Assembly: GCF_003994855.1 (NCBI RefSeq)
Contig: NZ_CP034142.1
Span: forward strand, 3,224,001-3,288,000
From: Marinobacter sp. NP-4(2019)
GTDB lineage: Bacteria > Pseudomonadota > Gammaproteobacteria > Pseudomonadales > Oleiphilaceae
Length of the DNA: 64,000 nt
Reading direction: 5' to 3'
In this document: positions 25,612 to 33,846 of the stretch, piece after piece
How the letters are laid out: the number at the start of each line of letters is the position of its first letter
Position numbering within the stretch: position 1 is the stretch's first letter
Program-made: the position numbers and the translations under genes
The notes under the pieces: model-generated
Told to the model about the DNA's origin: nothing
The model's database searches: none
Seen by the model: only the letters and a program-made list of their open reading frames with translations

Positions 25612-26460
25612 CTACTCCGGCACCAGCCAGTCCAGGGACGCAGTCACCGCCAGGCAATCGTCACCTGAAACACTGGCCAGCATGGCAGCAAGACGTTCGT
25701 CAAAGCCCCAGGGTGGATTGACCACCAGCATCCCGGACCCAACCATGCCCCTGTCCGGAGGGCACTTCAGGTGAATTTCGCTACAGAGAACCCGCGACAC
25801 CGGGCCATCCACTACCGCCTGTTTCAGTGTCTGTTCCAGGCCAGACGTCAATATCGGATACCAGACAAGATAGACGCCGTGACGGCATTTGCGCCAGGCG
25901 CTGGCCAGGGTATCCGCCACCGCGCGGTAATCGGATTTGACCTCATAGGAGGGATCAATCAGCACGAACAGGCGCGGCAACCGGGGTGGCAGTTGGCGTA
26001 ACAGGCCGCGCAGGCCATCCTCGCGAAAGACCCGGACCTTGCCCTGCCCGGCCCAATCTTCCAGGTGCCGCCCCTCGGTCGGGTGAAGCTCGAATGCAGT
26101 CAATGAATCCTGGGAGCGCCGGAAGCGCCGGAACCACTCCGGTGAACCGGGATAACGGTCCAGGGTTGGGCGCCCTCTGTTGATATCTGCCAGCGCAGTA
26201 ATCAACGGCTGCCAATCCTCTGCAAGTGACGATGCCTGCTCACCGGCAAGCTTCCAGAGTTTCTGGACGCCCTGCTCCGCTTCACCTGTTTTCAGTGCAC
26301 GCTCACTGCGCAGGTCATACAGTGCGCTGCCGGCATGAGTATCAAAACAGGCAATGCCGGATGGCTTGATCTGCAGCATCCGGAGCGCCAGAACCTGGGC
26401 CGCGTGTTTCTGGATATCGGCAAAGTTACCGGCGTGAAACCCATGAAGATAGCTGAGCAT
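25612..26460 (-). CDS. rlmJ: 23S rRNA (adenine2030-N6)-methyltransferase
   Basis: A 282-residue Rossmann-fold methyltransferase matching RlmJ, which uses SAM to methylate N6 of A2030 in 23S rRNA. The N-terminus MLSYLHGFHAGNFADIQKHA is a signature, as are FDTHAGSALYDL, SPEWFRRFRRSQD and the catalytic motif LIDPSYEVKSDY (DPSYE, a variant of the DPPY motif). The normal length is about 280 residues. Two unknown genes and mscS follow on the same strand with tiny gaps, so rlmJ probably heads that operon. Confidence 0.95.
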   Translation of the reverse strand: MLSYLHGFHAGNFADIQKHAAQVLALRMLQIKPSGIACFDTHAGSALYDLRSERALKTGEAEQGVQKLWKLAGEQASSLAEDWQPLITALADINRGRPTLDRYPGSPEWFRRFRRSQDSLTAFELHPTEGRHLEDWAGQGKVRVFREDGLRGLLRQLPPRLPRLFVLIDPSYEVKSDYRAVADTLASAWRKCRHGVYLVWYPILTSGLEQTLKQAVVDGPVSRVLCSEIHLKCPPDRGMVGSGMLVVNPPWGFDERLAAMLASVSGDDCLAVTASLDWLVPE

Positions 26461-26594
26461 GAAGCATCCTGTGGCGATCTGTCGTCGTATGTCCGCATTA
26501 GGCCCTAAGATCGGAAAGGGAGCAAGCCAACTGGGGCCCTCGCCCCGGCCCTGTTATCATTCCGAACGGACCCCGGTTTCCAGAGGAGACACAC

Positions 26595-27908
26595 TTGTCA
26601 ACGAAGTCCAGCAATGCTGCGGAACAACTCTACGCCCTGATCGCTAACGAGGAAGACGCCAGGGTCTGCAAGGACATCCCCGATGAAGCCTGCCGCGAAG
26701 TTCCCCGCAATTTTTTCCTGATACTGGCCAGTAACGTCCTGACCAAACTCGGCGACTTGCTAATCAGCCCCAAGACTGTCCTGGCCTGGTTGCTCAGCGC
26801 GGTAGGCGCCCCTGCCCTGGTGGCCTGGCTGGTGCCGATCCGGGAATCAGGGTCCATGGTGCCGCAGATGGTCATTGCGGCCTGGGTTCGCCGCAAACCC
26901 ATAAGGAAGTGGTTCTGGACACTGGGCAGCGTTGGTCAGGCAATCAGTGTCGTTGCGATGGCGGCCAGCATCTGGTTCTTCGACGGCTATATCGCCGGCG
27001 GTGGAGTCATTGCCGCGCTGGTGTTCTTTTCCCTGGCGCGGGGATTCTGCTCGGTCTCCATGAAGGACGTGCAGGGTAAATGCATCCCCAAGACCCGCCG
27101 GGGTCGTTTGTCGGGTCTGGCAACCACCATCGGCGGATCAATCACCGTGGTGCTGACAGTCCTCCTGTTCTGGGATCGCGGTGAACCCGGCCTTACCTTC
27201 TATGCCCTGCTCCTGCTACTGGCTGCCACGCTCTGGATGATCGCCGGCTTCCTGTTTGCAAACATACAGGAGCATCACGGTGAAACAGGTGGTGGCGGCA
27301 ACGCCATGACCGAAGCGGTGAAGAGCCTGTCACTATTACGGGACGACGCGCCTTTTCGTCATTTTGTCATCACCCGTGCACTGCTGCTCTGTTCCGCCCT
27401 GGCATCACCGTATTTCGTGGTGCTGGCGCAAAAGCAAGCAGACAATGGCTGGCTTCTGGGGGTATTTCTCCTGGCCAGCAGCCTGGCCAGTTCCGTCAGT
27501 GCAAGCGTCTGGGGCTGGATGGCGGATACCTCCAGCCGACGGGTGATGATTCGTGGGGCGGCCATTGCCAGCTCCGCCTGCCTTCTGGTGGGCGCCGTCG
27601 CCCTGTTTACCGACGAACAAGCCGGAAGCGTCTGGTTCTACCCCCTTGCGTTTTTTATCCTGAGCATTGCCCATGCCGGCGTCCGCCTGGGTCGGAAGAC
27701 CTATCTGGTCGATATGGCCGGAGGTAACAAACGTACCGATTATACCGCTGTCAGCAACACCGTTATCGGCTTCCTGCTGTTGGTTACCGGGGGATTCACG
27801 GCACTGATCTCGATGATCTCCGATGTGGCGGTTATCCTGACGCTTGGATTAATGGGGATGGCGGGCACCGTCAGCGCACTGCGCCTGAAAGAGGTCACCG
27901 ACGATTGA
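26595..27908 (+). CDS. Major facilitator superfamily transporter, substrate unknown
   Basis: A 437-residue inner-membrane protein with about twelve hydrophobic segments and an unusual soluble N-terminus (about 35 residues rich in D and E). AAWVRRKPIRKWFWTLGS and KTRRGRLSGLATTIGG are the loop arginine motifs of an MFS fold. The start is a TTG at 26595, supported by AGAGGAGA 6 bases upstream and by the absence of any ATG in range. It stands alone, divergent from rlmJ. The substrate is not deducible. Confidence 0.75.
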   Translation: MSTKSSNAAEQLYALIANEEDARVCKDIPDEACREVPRNFFLILASNVLTKLGDLLISPKTVLAWLLSAVGAPALVAWLVPIRESGSMVPQMVIAAWVRRKPIRKWFWTLGSVGQAISVVAMAASIWFFDGYIAGGGVIAALVFFSLARGFCSVSMKDVQGKCIPKTRRGRLSGLATTIGGSITVVLTVLLFWDRGEPGLTFYALLLLLAATLWMIAGFLFANIQEHHGETGGGGNAMTEAVKSLSLLRDDAPFRHFVITRALLLCSALASPYFVVLAQKQADNGWLLGVFLLASSLASSVSASVWGWMADTSSRRVMIRGAAIASSACLLVGAVALFTDEQAGSVWFYPLAFFILSIAHAGVRLGRKTYLVDMAGGNKRTDYTAVSNTVIGFLLLVTGGFTALISMISDVAVILTLGLMGMAGTVSALRLKEVTDD

Positions 27909-28070
27909 CCGACAAAACCATGACTTGCGTCACAAAAATCAATGCATTTACATGATCAGATCGTATCATCGAGCCAGCAGCGGTAGGTCTGTACCTTGCG
28001 GGGATAAAGACAACATGGATGTGCCGTTTCGTGTAGTAGTTCTGAAGTATATATCCATTGAGGATTGAAC

Positions 28071-28364
28071 ATGCGAGACCCAAAAATTCCTTCCAGCCAT
28101 ACCAATCGACTGGTCCACACCGCTTTCGGCTGGTACGCACTGACCCGGGAACAGTCCGATCTGGGCCCATTCCCAAGCAAGCAGGAAGCCTCTGAGGCCT
28201 TGAGTCGCCATATCCACGTCTATAAGGGTGTAAACACCCGCAACGACAGTGACGGCAAGCCGCATTCCGGCATTTCACTTCATGACTCCGCACACTGCCA
28301 CAAAACCAACTGCGCCCTGTGCGCCGAAGCGTATATTCTCCGTCAGGGGATGGTCGCTTCGTGA
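28071..28364 (+). CDS. Small DUF6316-like protein with GWY-type domain and cysteine cluster
   Basis: A 97-residue protein from the ATG at 28071 with GAGG 7 bases upstream (28060-28063). The first half has AFGWYALTREQSDLGPFPSKQEASEAL, a compact beta domain (GWY...GPF...EA...AL) common in small gammaproteobacterial proteins and in my memory called DUF6316. The C-terminal half contains HDSAHCHKTNCALCAEAY, a His/Cys cluster that could bind a metal. The stop overlaps the start of a 45-residue membrane ORF (GTGA). Function unknown; overall call is tentative. Confidence 0.6.
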   Translation: MRDPKIPSSHTNRLVHTAFGWYALTREQSDLGPFPSKQEASEALSRHIHVYKGVNTRNDSDGKPHSGISLHDSAHCHKTNCALCAEAYILRQGMVAS

Positions 28365-28498
28365 CAACGGATCGACACCGAATTGACGAGGGCGAGCAGG
28401 CAATACTTGTCCCTCATCACCGGCGATACAGGGTATTCGTAGCGCTGTTTGCATTCTCCATTGGCCTGACTGCCGCACATTGGGTTAGCAGTCTCTGA
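28361..28498 (+). CDS. Very small single-pass membrane protein, overlapping the DUF6316-like gene
   Basis: A 45-residue frame begins at GTG (28361) that overlaps the previous stop as GTGA and ends with TGA at 28498. The N-terminal half is basic and hydrophilic (TDRHRIDEGEQ, HHRRYR); the C-terminal half is a hydrophobic helix (VFVALFAFSIGLTAAHWV). Such a start-stop overlap supports translational coupling, but the gene is too short to be certain. No family recognised. Confidence 0.45.
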   Translation: MTTDRHRIDEGEQAILVPHHRRYRVFVALFAFSIGLTAAHWVSSL

Positions 28499-28584
28499 AT
28501 TCTCCCACTCCCCTGCTAGAGCGAGCCCCACCTGCCTGACAACACCACTTGCGGGAACTCACTACTGAACTTCAGGGATCTGAA

Positions 28585-28622
28585 AACAGAAAAGCCCCGG
28601 AAAACTCCGGGGCTTTTCTGTT
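28585..28622. terminator. Bidirectional intrinsic terminator
   Basis: AACAGAAAAGCCCCGG pairs with CCGGGGCTTTTCTGTT around a 6-nt loop, a 16-bp perfect stem with T-runs on each side. It closes the small-gene unit on the left and the thrombospondin-repeat lipoprotein gene on the right. Nothing else is seen between 28499 and 28683. Confidence 0.92.
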
Positions 28623-28683
28623 TCCGAGAGTCGATCAATCCAGCCCTCGAAGATATGCGCCCGAATCCGGGCGTCCTGCTTTA

Positions 28684-30051
28684 CTACAGGATATCTGTCG
28701 GGCTGGCACACATTGCGTGAACGTTCAGATCACTAAGTACGTCCGCCAGGGCACCGTTTCGTATCTCGATGCCGTTAAACGTCAGGGACGTCTGGAGAGT
28801 CAGGAACGCAACCTCCGTATCTCCCAACTGCCCATTCAGATCAAGCCCCAGAACTGAAAAATCGACATTGGACTCCTGAACCTCACCGTTTAGATAAGTC
28901 GCAATCGTGATGCTTTCCAGCAGGTCCACACTAAGCGCGTTCTCAGGATCAGACACCGCAACCCCTACAACGTTGTTAGCCGGATAAATCCTGGAACTAT
29001 CCACAACCCTGGCCGCAACGTAGCCGGCAACGTTCAATTCCAGCCTAAGAGTTGTTGCATTAGTCAGATCGTCGTCCACCAGGTTTCCGAGGTTGGCAAC
29101 GCTGCAGATCAGACAGCCACTGGAGGTATCGCTGGCAGAGGACTCAGGCGCCAGCAGCGGCACAAACTGCTCACCGCTCACCGCGCAGGCATATGTTGAA
29201 TCATCCACCAGGTCACAGGCGTCACCGACGCCATCGCCGTCAGTATCAGCCTGATCGGCATTCGCTGTCTCCGGACAGTTATCCACGTCATTCAGAACGC
29301 CATCGCCATCAACATCGGTATCACAGGCATCACCGAAACCATCGCCATCGGTATCCGTCTGATCCGGGTTGAACGTCAATGGGCAGTTATCACCGGTCGC
29401 AATGCCATCGCCATCAGGATCGTTGACATCTTCACAGGCATCACCGGTGCCATCACCGTCAGAATCGGCCTGATCCGCATTGGGCTCAAGCGGGCAGTTA
29501 TCACCACCTTCCGACGAAGAAATGGACGTGAATGTACCATCGCCATTGTCGACCTTATCATCCACACCATCGCCATCGGCATCGGTGTCACACGCATCGC
29601 CTGTGCCGTCACCATCACGATCGCCCTGGCCGGGGTTGGAAACCGTCGGACAGTTATCCGCAGAGTTCTCCACAGTGTCACCATCCATGTCAGGATCACA
29701 TGCATCACCCGTGCCATCATTGTCGATGTCGTTCTGATCCGGGTTGCTCACAGTGGGACAATTATCGAGGGTGTCGTCCACACCATCCCCGTCACCATCG
29801 GCATCGGTATCGCACACATCACCGATCCCATCACCGTCCGTATCAGTCTGGCCAGGGTTGCTGGCAAAGGGGCAATTATCCTCAAGATCAACAACACCAT
29901 CACCATCACCATCCTGTTGAATGACATCACCACCGACATCACCCCCGGAACCATTATCAGATCCGCCATTACTATCCGACTTACAACCAGCCAACGCCAA
30001 CACCGCCGTGAACAGCAATGCCATATACCAGTTAAATTGATTTATTTTCAT
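28684..30051 (-). CDS. Lipoprotein with six thrombospondin type 3 repeats
   Basis: A 455-residue acidic lipoprotein. A lipobox LALAGC ends the signal at Cys22. Residues about 30-265 contain six thrombospondin type 3 modules, each with DNCP followed by NPxQxDxDxDGxGDxC, all rich in Asp and expected to bind several Ca2+ ions each; the fourth module carries an insert (DNGDGTFTSISSSEGG). The C-terminal 170 residues are a separate globular domain with two cysteines near CLICSVANLGNL, no family recognised. It follows an OmpA-type gene with its own thrombospondin linker by 23 bases on the same strand, so both are likely part of one cell-surface unit. Confidence 0.88.
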   Translation of the reverse strand: MKINQFNWYMALLFTAVLALAGCKSDSNGGSDNGSGGDVGGDVIQQDGDGDGVVDLEDNCPFASNPGQTDTDGDGIGDVCDTDADGDGDGVDDTLDNCPTVSNPDQNDIDNDGTGDACDPDMDGDTVENSADNCPTVSNPGQGDRDGDGTGDACDTDADGDGVDDKVDNGDGTFTSISSSEGGDNCPLEPNADQADSDGDGTGDACEDVNDPDGDGIATGDNCPLTFNPDQTDTDGDGFGDACDTDVDGDGVLNDVDNCPETANADQADTDGDGVGDACDLVDDSTYACAVSGEQFVPLLAPESSASDTSSGCLICSVANLGNLVDDDLTNATTLRLELNVAGYVAARVVDSSRIYPANNVVGVAVSDPENALSVDLLESITIATYLNGEVQESNVDFSVLGLDLNGQLGDTEVAFLTLQTSLTFNGIEIRNGALADVLSDLNVHAMCASPTDIL

Positions 30052-30074
30052 TGTGTTACTCCTTTGGCCAACAC

Positions 30075-31139
30075 TTAGCGGGAGAGCACGTTGAATTCAA
30101 CGCGACGATTCCGCTCTCGTCCTTCTTCTGTGTCGTTGCTGCGAACCGGATCTGATTCACCGTAGCCGGTGGCAATCATCTGATCTGGCGCAACCCCCAG
30201 GTCAATCAGGTAGTTTCGAACCGATTCCGCCCGCCTCTGGGAGAGATCACGGTTGTACTCTTCCGAACCGACACTGTCGGTATGGCCGGCCAGTTCCACT
30301 TCCAGATCCGGCTGCCCCTTCAGGGCATCGGCGGTACGAACCAGCAGGTCCCGGGCATTGGCGGTCAAACGATCGGAATTGAACTCAAAGGTAACCCCCA
30401 GCAGGACCACAGATTGTTCCCGATCGGTATCAACACAGCCCACCGAATTCACTTCCAGCCCTTCCAGAGTGTTCGGGCACTGGTCGACACCGTCAACCAC
30501 ACCATCACCATCGGAATCGGCAAAGTCCTTCTCGACCACCACTTCGCGTTCAACAACCGTTGTCTTCTCGACAATCTGCCTGCGAGTGGCGCCAATCGGG
30601 ACAGTGAGCCCCAGACTGAACTGGATATCGGACTGGCCATCGTCAAAGGAGTCATAGAAATAACGGGCATCACCGCGGATACGGAGCCCGGATTGTGTCA
30701 AGGGAGAAGTCATCAGGCCGAGCCCGACGTTGGCAAAGCCGCCGAACTCGCTTGAGGAATTGTTGGCAACGTCATTTCGGGAAACACCGCCACCAATCAG
30801 GCCATAGGGGGTAAATTCCTGGTCACCGAAGAAACGGTAGCTCAGATCTGCACCCAGACCCTGCTGGTAATAGTCAGTGAATCCGGATTCGCCGGTTTCG
30901 ATGACCCCGGCAAAGCCCTGGGGCTCGAGCCACCAGTGCCTGTCCAGACGAATACCGTAGATCACCCGTACGGCAGAGCCATATTCGTCGGTGCGATCAC
31001 TATCCGGCTCAATATAGACACCCATGACCGACATCTCGGTGGTGTGCTGAACGCTGTCTGTAGCCTGGGCCACTTCCGACGCCAGCGTCACAAGAATGCT
31101 TGCGGCCAGCAACGAAGGTATTTGTATCGGCTTCCTCAT
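30075..31139 (-). CDS. OmpA-family outer membrane protein with beta-barrel, thrombospondin linker and peptidoglycan-binding domain
   Basis: A 354-residue OprF/OmpA-type protein. A signal peptide (about 1-26) precedes an eight-stranded beta-barrel domain (about 30-180, alternating residues with YRFFGDQEFTPYGLIGGG). A heptad-like linker and a single thrombospondin type 3 module (DSDGDGVVDGVDQCPNT) precede the OmpA domain (about 235-350) with ELAGHTDSVGSEEYNRDLSQRRAES and GRERNRRVEFNV. It links outer membrane to peptidoglycan. A near-perfect CRP-like palindrome lies 39 bases upstream of the start. The thrombospondin lipoprotein gene follows 23 bases after its stop. Confidence 0.92.
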   Translation of the reverse strand: MRKPIQIPSLLAASILVTLASEVAQATDSVQHTTEMSVMGVYIEPDSDRTDEYGSAVRVIYGIRLDRHWWLEPQGFAGVIETGESGFTDYYQQGLGADLSYRFFGDQEFTPYGLIGGGVSRNDVANNSSSEFGGFANVGLGLMTSPLTQSGLRIRGDARYFYDSFDDGQSDIQFSLGLTVPIGATRRQIVEKTTVVEREVVVEKDFADSDGDGVVDGVDQCPNTLEGLEVNSVGCVDTDREQSVVLLGVTFEFNSDRLTANARDLLVRTADALKGQPDLEVELAGHTDSVGSEEYNRDLSQRRAESVRNYLIDLGVAPDQMIATGYGESDPVRSNDTEEGRERNRRVEFNVLSR

Positions 31140-31553
31140 TCCAAATGCTCTCCCTTTTTTGTCAGTACGGCAGCCACCGTGTGAGCTGGCTCACACGCTA
31201 ACTGCCCAGAGTATAGGACAAAATTTGGCAACAATTGGCCCGACTGCCACCTACAAAAGGCCACAAAAGCCATGACACTTTCGGGTGACTACGAAAGAAC
31301 TGGATGGAAATAAAAAGAATGATCGAGCGTGAGAGAGGTATGACTGACCCCATGCATTTGAAAATTAATGACTTTTTATTAATGTTTCGGGGCGGGATAA
31401 GACGGATGTTAACTTCTGGAACACAGTGCGCCAGAAAACTGACCAAATATCAGGTTTTCTAGCGACCACTTTATGGCACAAAATATTCTAAAAAATATGT
31501 GATTTTTCTATCCATCATGGGTATAAATCACAGAATTGTTGTTTTTTAGTAAC
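31140..31553. other. Intergenic region, 414 bp, AT-rich
   Basis: Apart from the CRP-like palindrome, this stretch is AT-rich and has no convincing gene. The motif ATTAAT occurs twice around 31365-31385 with a T-rich centre, and T-runs near 31499-31548 precede the DUF4870-like gene stop. I see no RNA gene. Confidence 0.5.
31178..31197 (-). promoter_or_regulatory. CRP/Vfr-like palindrome upstream of the OmpA gene
   Basis: CGTGTGAGCTGGCTCACACG contains TGTGA-N6-TCACA and 9-bp perfect arms around a two-base centre. It lies 39-58 bases ahead of the OmpA gene start on the minus strand, the position of a CRP-type activator site. Identity of the binding protein is inference; the sequence fit to the CRP consensus is exact. 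Confidence 0.6.
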
Positions 31554-31916
31554 CTATGGCGCTTTTCCGTCATTCAGGGCCAGGGCCCCCTTCACAATCC
31601 GGAAAATCAGCCAGATGGAAATCCCCAGCAACACAAACCAGCCAATAATAAGCGGCGTGGTAACGATGCCGATGACCGTCCACAACAACCCGATCCAGAA
31701 AGTGCGAATTTGCCAACGAAAATGAGGCTCGATCCAGGTACCTCTGACATCATCCATCTTGACGTAGTTGATAATGACGCCAACCAGTCCGGTGATCCCT
31801 CCCAGGAAAAAAGACAGCCCCTGCAGGATATAAACCAACACGGCCAGGTTACGGGCCGGGTCGGACCGACGGGCGACAGGATCTGAATCGGCAGGAATGA
31901 ATTCGGGGTCGGTCAC
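31554..31916 (-). CDS. DUF4870-like small membrane protein
   Basis: A 120-residue membrane protein with about three hydrophobic helices (LAVLVYILQGLSFFLGGI, FWIGLLWTVIGIVTTPLI, FVLLGISIWLIFRIVKG). The spacing VIINYVKMDDVRGTWIEPHFRWQIRTFW between helices 1 and 2 is typical of the DUF4870 family. The start is GTG at 31916 with GGAG upstream. Function is unknown; some relatives are annotated as tic20-like. It is monocistronic. Confidence 0.75.
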   Translation of the reverse strand: MTDPEFIPADSDPVARRSDPARNLAVLVYILQGLSFFLGGITGLVGVIINYVKMDDVRGTWIEPHFRWQIRTFWIGLLWTVIGIVTTPLIIGWFVLLGISIWLIFRIVKGALALNDGKAP

Positions 31917-31983
31917 GGGCAGCTCCAGTCAATTCGATGGCCGAAGTCTACCACATGCCTGCTGGCACGGAAGCCCCGCCGCC

Positions 31984-33624
31984 TCAGTGATTATCCGGAC
32001 GATAGCCGACCCGGAAACCACCCCAATGGCGACCATTTACATATACCGGCACCGACAGGTCATGCATGATTTCGCCGGTATCCCGCCGGTACGTCTGTAA
32101 CAACATATCCTGGGTGTGGTTGCCACATCGTGCCCCGGTGCGGTCATTGAACAGCCGCTTGCTACGGCTTTTCACCAGGTCGACGTCGGGATCCCCCGTC
32201 GGGGCATGGGCGAAATCCCGGTTGTGGGTTGGCACGTAGCCATCCGGCGCTGCAGCAATGGCAAACACCACGGCATTATGCGAATCCTTGACGGCCTCCT
32301 GAACGGACGGCAGATACTGGTCAGTAAACTGGTCAAATGCACTGGAATACTTCTGTGGCCGGGTGTTGGGAACCGGCTTCCGGGTTTTATCGAACAGCGC
32401 TCCCTGGGTGATTTTGCCATCACGAATAGCCTGCTCAAACAGCTGACCGATTCTGTCCGCCCCTTCCCTTGCCTGCTGGTAGAAGAAACGGTGATAGCTG
32501 GCATCGCTGTTGAGGGCGAAAGCGGCATTTGCTTTCTCGGCCAGCTCCATCAACGTTGCAGCCTGCTCAGCTAGGGACTTCACACTACCGTCGCTTTCGG
32601 AAATCTGGTCACGAACCGTGCCGATAGCCATGAATACCCGCTCAAGGCTCTGCTCGTTATTCTGGTCATTTTCCGCAATGCGGGCCACTTGCTGCTGCAG
32701 GTGATCGGACTGATCGCGAATCTGATCCAGCTGCTCACCCACGTTTTCAACTGAGATCAGGCCTTCCTCCACACTTCGGGCCAGGTCCTCAATACGGGTA
32801 ACAATCAGCGTGGTGTCGTTACGAATATCCTGCAGGGTCTCAGCCACCTCGCCAGTGGCCTGGGCCGTCCGACCGGCCAGTTGCCGCACCTCGTCCGCCA
32901 CCACGGCAAAACCGCGCCCCTGGTCGCCCGCCCTTGCCGCCTCAATGGCGGCATTCAAGGCCAGCAGATTGGTCTGTTCGGCGATCCCCTGAATGGTGGT
33001 TGTGACACCCTGAATCTTGTTGGATTTCTCATTCAGCTCCTGAATCAACCTGAGATTCTCGCCGGACTGCTGATGCACGACCCGCACGCTTTCAATAGCG
33101 CCAGTCAAAGCCTGACGGCCCTCGGCACTGATCTGACTTGCCTGTTGAGCCATGGTCGCAGCATCGGTTGCCTGACGGGATGACTCCCGGACGGTTTCAG
33201 TGATCTGGCCGGTATAGTCTGCCATTTGGGCGGTTTCTTCCACCTGGCGGTCCAGCCGAAGTTTGAGCTGGTCCGCAGCGTATGACACCTGGGCAGCGGA
33301 AATGGCGTTTTTATCGGCACTCCCGGAGAGGGTTTCAACCAGCGCCCGCCCCACCCTGGCATCCGATACCAGACGGCCACACTGATCACTGAGGGGATTC
33401 CCCTCAGACAACTGACCAGAGTTAAGTTCTTTCAGCCCCCGCTCAACCGGCTCCAGGACACGCAGGACAAAATAGACGGAAGCGGCCACCAGGCCAACAA
33501 TGATCCCTATGAGCAGTGAAGGCGCGTCCAGACCGGTCACAGATGCCACCAGTATGCCAGCGCCCCCGATTGCAACCGCCAGGATTGCTCCCATAAAGAC
33601 CACAGGTCGCGAAAGTAGTGCCAT
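31984..33624 (-). CDS. Methyl-accepting chemotaxis protein with C-terminal sensor domain
   Basis: The 546-residue receptor has two N-terminal membrane helices (about 8-28 and 36-55) with almost no periplasmic loop, a HAMP-like segment, and a long signalling coiled coil with the conserved tip EQTNLLALNAAIEAARA and GRGFAVVADEVR (about 216-248). After the signalling domain, residues about 370-546 form an extra soluble domain with FAIAAAPDGYVPTHN and WGGFRVGY, resembling a Cache-type sensor. This places the sensor in the cytoplasm at the C-terminus. It likely transduces an intracellular cue to CheA. No che genes are nearby. Confidence 0.88.
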   Translation of the reverse strand: MALLSRPVVFMGAILAVAIGGAGILVASVTGLDAPSLLIGIIVGLVAASVYFVLRVLEPVERGLKELNSGQLSEGNPLSDQCGRLVSDARVGRALVETLSGSADKNAISAAQVSYAADQLKLRLDRQVEETAQMADYTGQITETVRESSRQATDAATMAQQASQISAEGRQALTGAIESVRVVHQQSGENLRLIQELNEKSNKIQGVTTTIQGIAEQTNLLALNAAIEAARAGDQGRGFAVVADEVRQLAGRTAQATGEVAETLQDIRNDTTLIVTRIEDLARSVEEGLISVENVGEQLDQIRDQSDHLQQQVARIAENDQNNEQSLERVFMAIGTVRDQISESDGSVKSLAEQAATLMELAEKANAAFALNSDASYHRFFYQQAREGADRIGQLFEQAIRDGKITQGALFDKTRKPVPNTRPQKYSSAFDQFTDQYLPSVQEAVKDSHNAVVFAIAAAPDGYVPTHNRDFAHAPTGDPDVDLVKSRSKRLFNDRTGARCGNHTQDMLLQTYRRDTGEIMHDLSVPVYVNGRHWGGFRVGYRPDNH

Positions 33625-33775
33625 GCCAACCTCGATGATGAGTTGTCTGAATCAGTATTGTTATTGAAGGCCATTCTGAAGCTTACTGAAGTGAGGTGAG
33701 TGAAGATCTCATACTTTAGTTGATTTGTTATCGTGTAACGGCAGGGGGAACTGGAACTAAAGCAGCAAAACGAAA

Positions 33776-33804
33776 GCGGGCCACTCATTATCTGAGCAGC
33801 CCGC
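33776..33804 (-). terminator. Probable terminator hairpin of the PhoX gene
   Basis: On the minus strand GCGGGC and GGCCCGC pair across a 15-nt loop and a T-rich stretch (TTTCGTTTT) follows. The stem is short and the loop long, so it is weaker than the other terminators here. Confidence 0.45.
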
Positions 33805-33846
33805 GTTTGCTGTCTGGCGTGATGGTTAGCCTAGGGGGATATAGAC

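Noticed and set aside
29480..29924. Open frames on the plus strand within the thrombospondin-repeat gene
   Set aside because: They arise from the repetitive Asp/Gly codons of the real gene and encode only low-complexity peptides.
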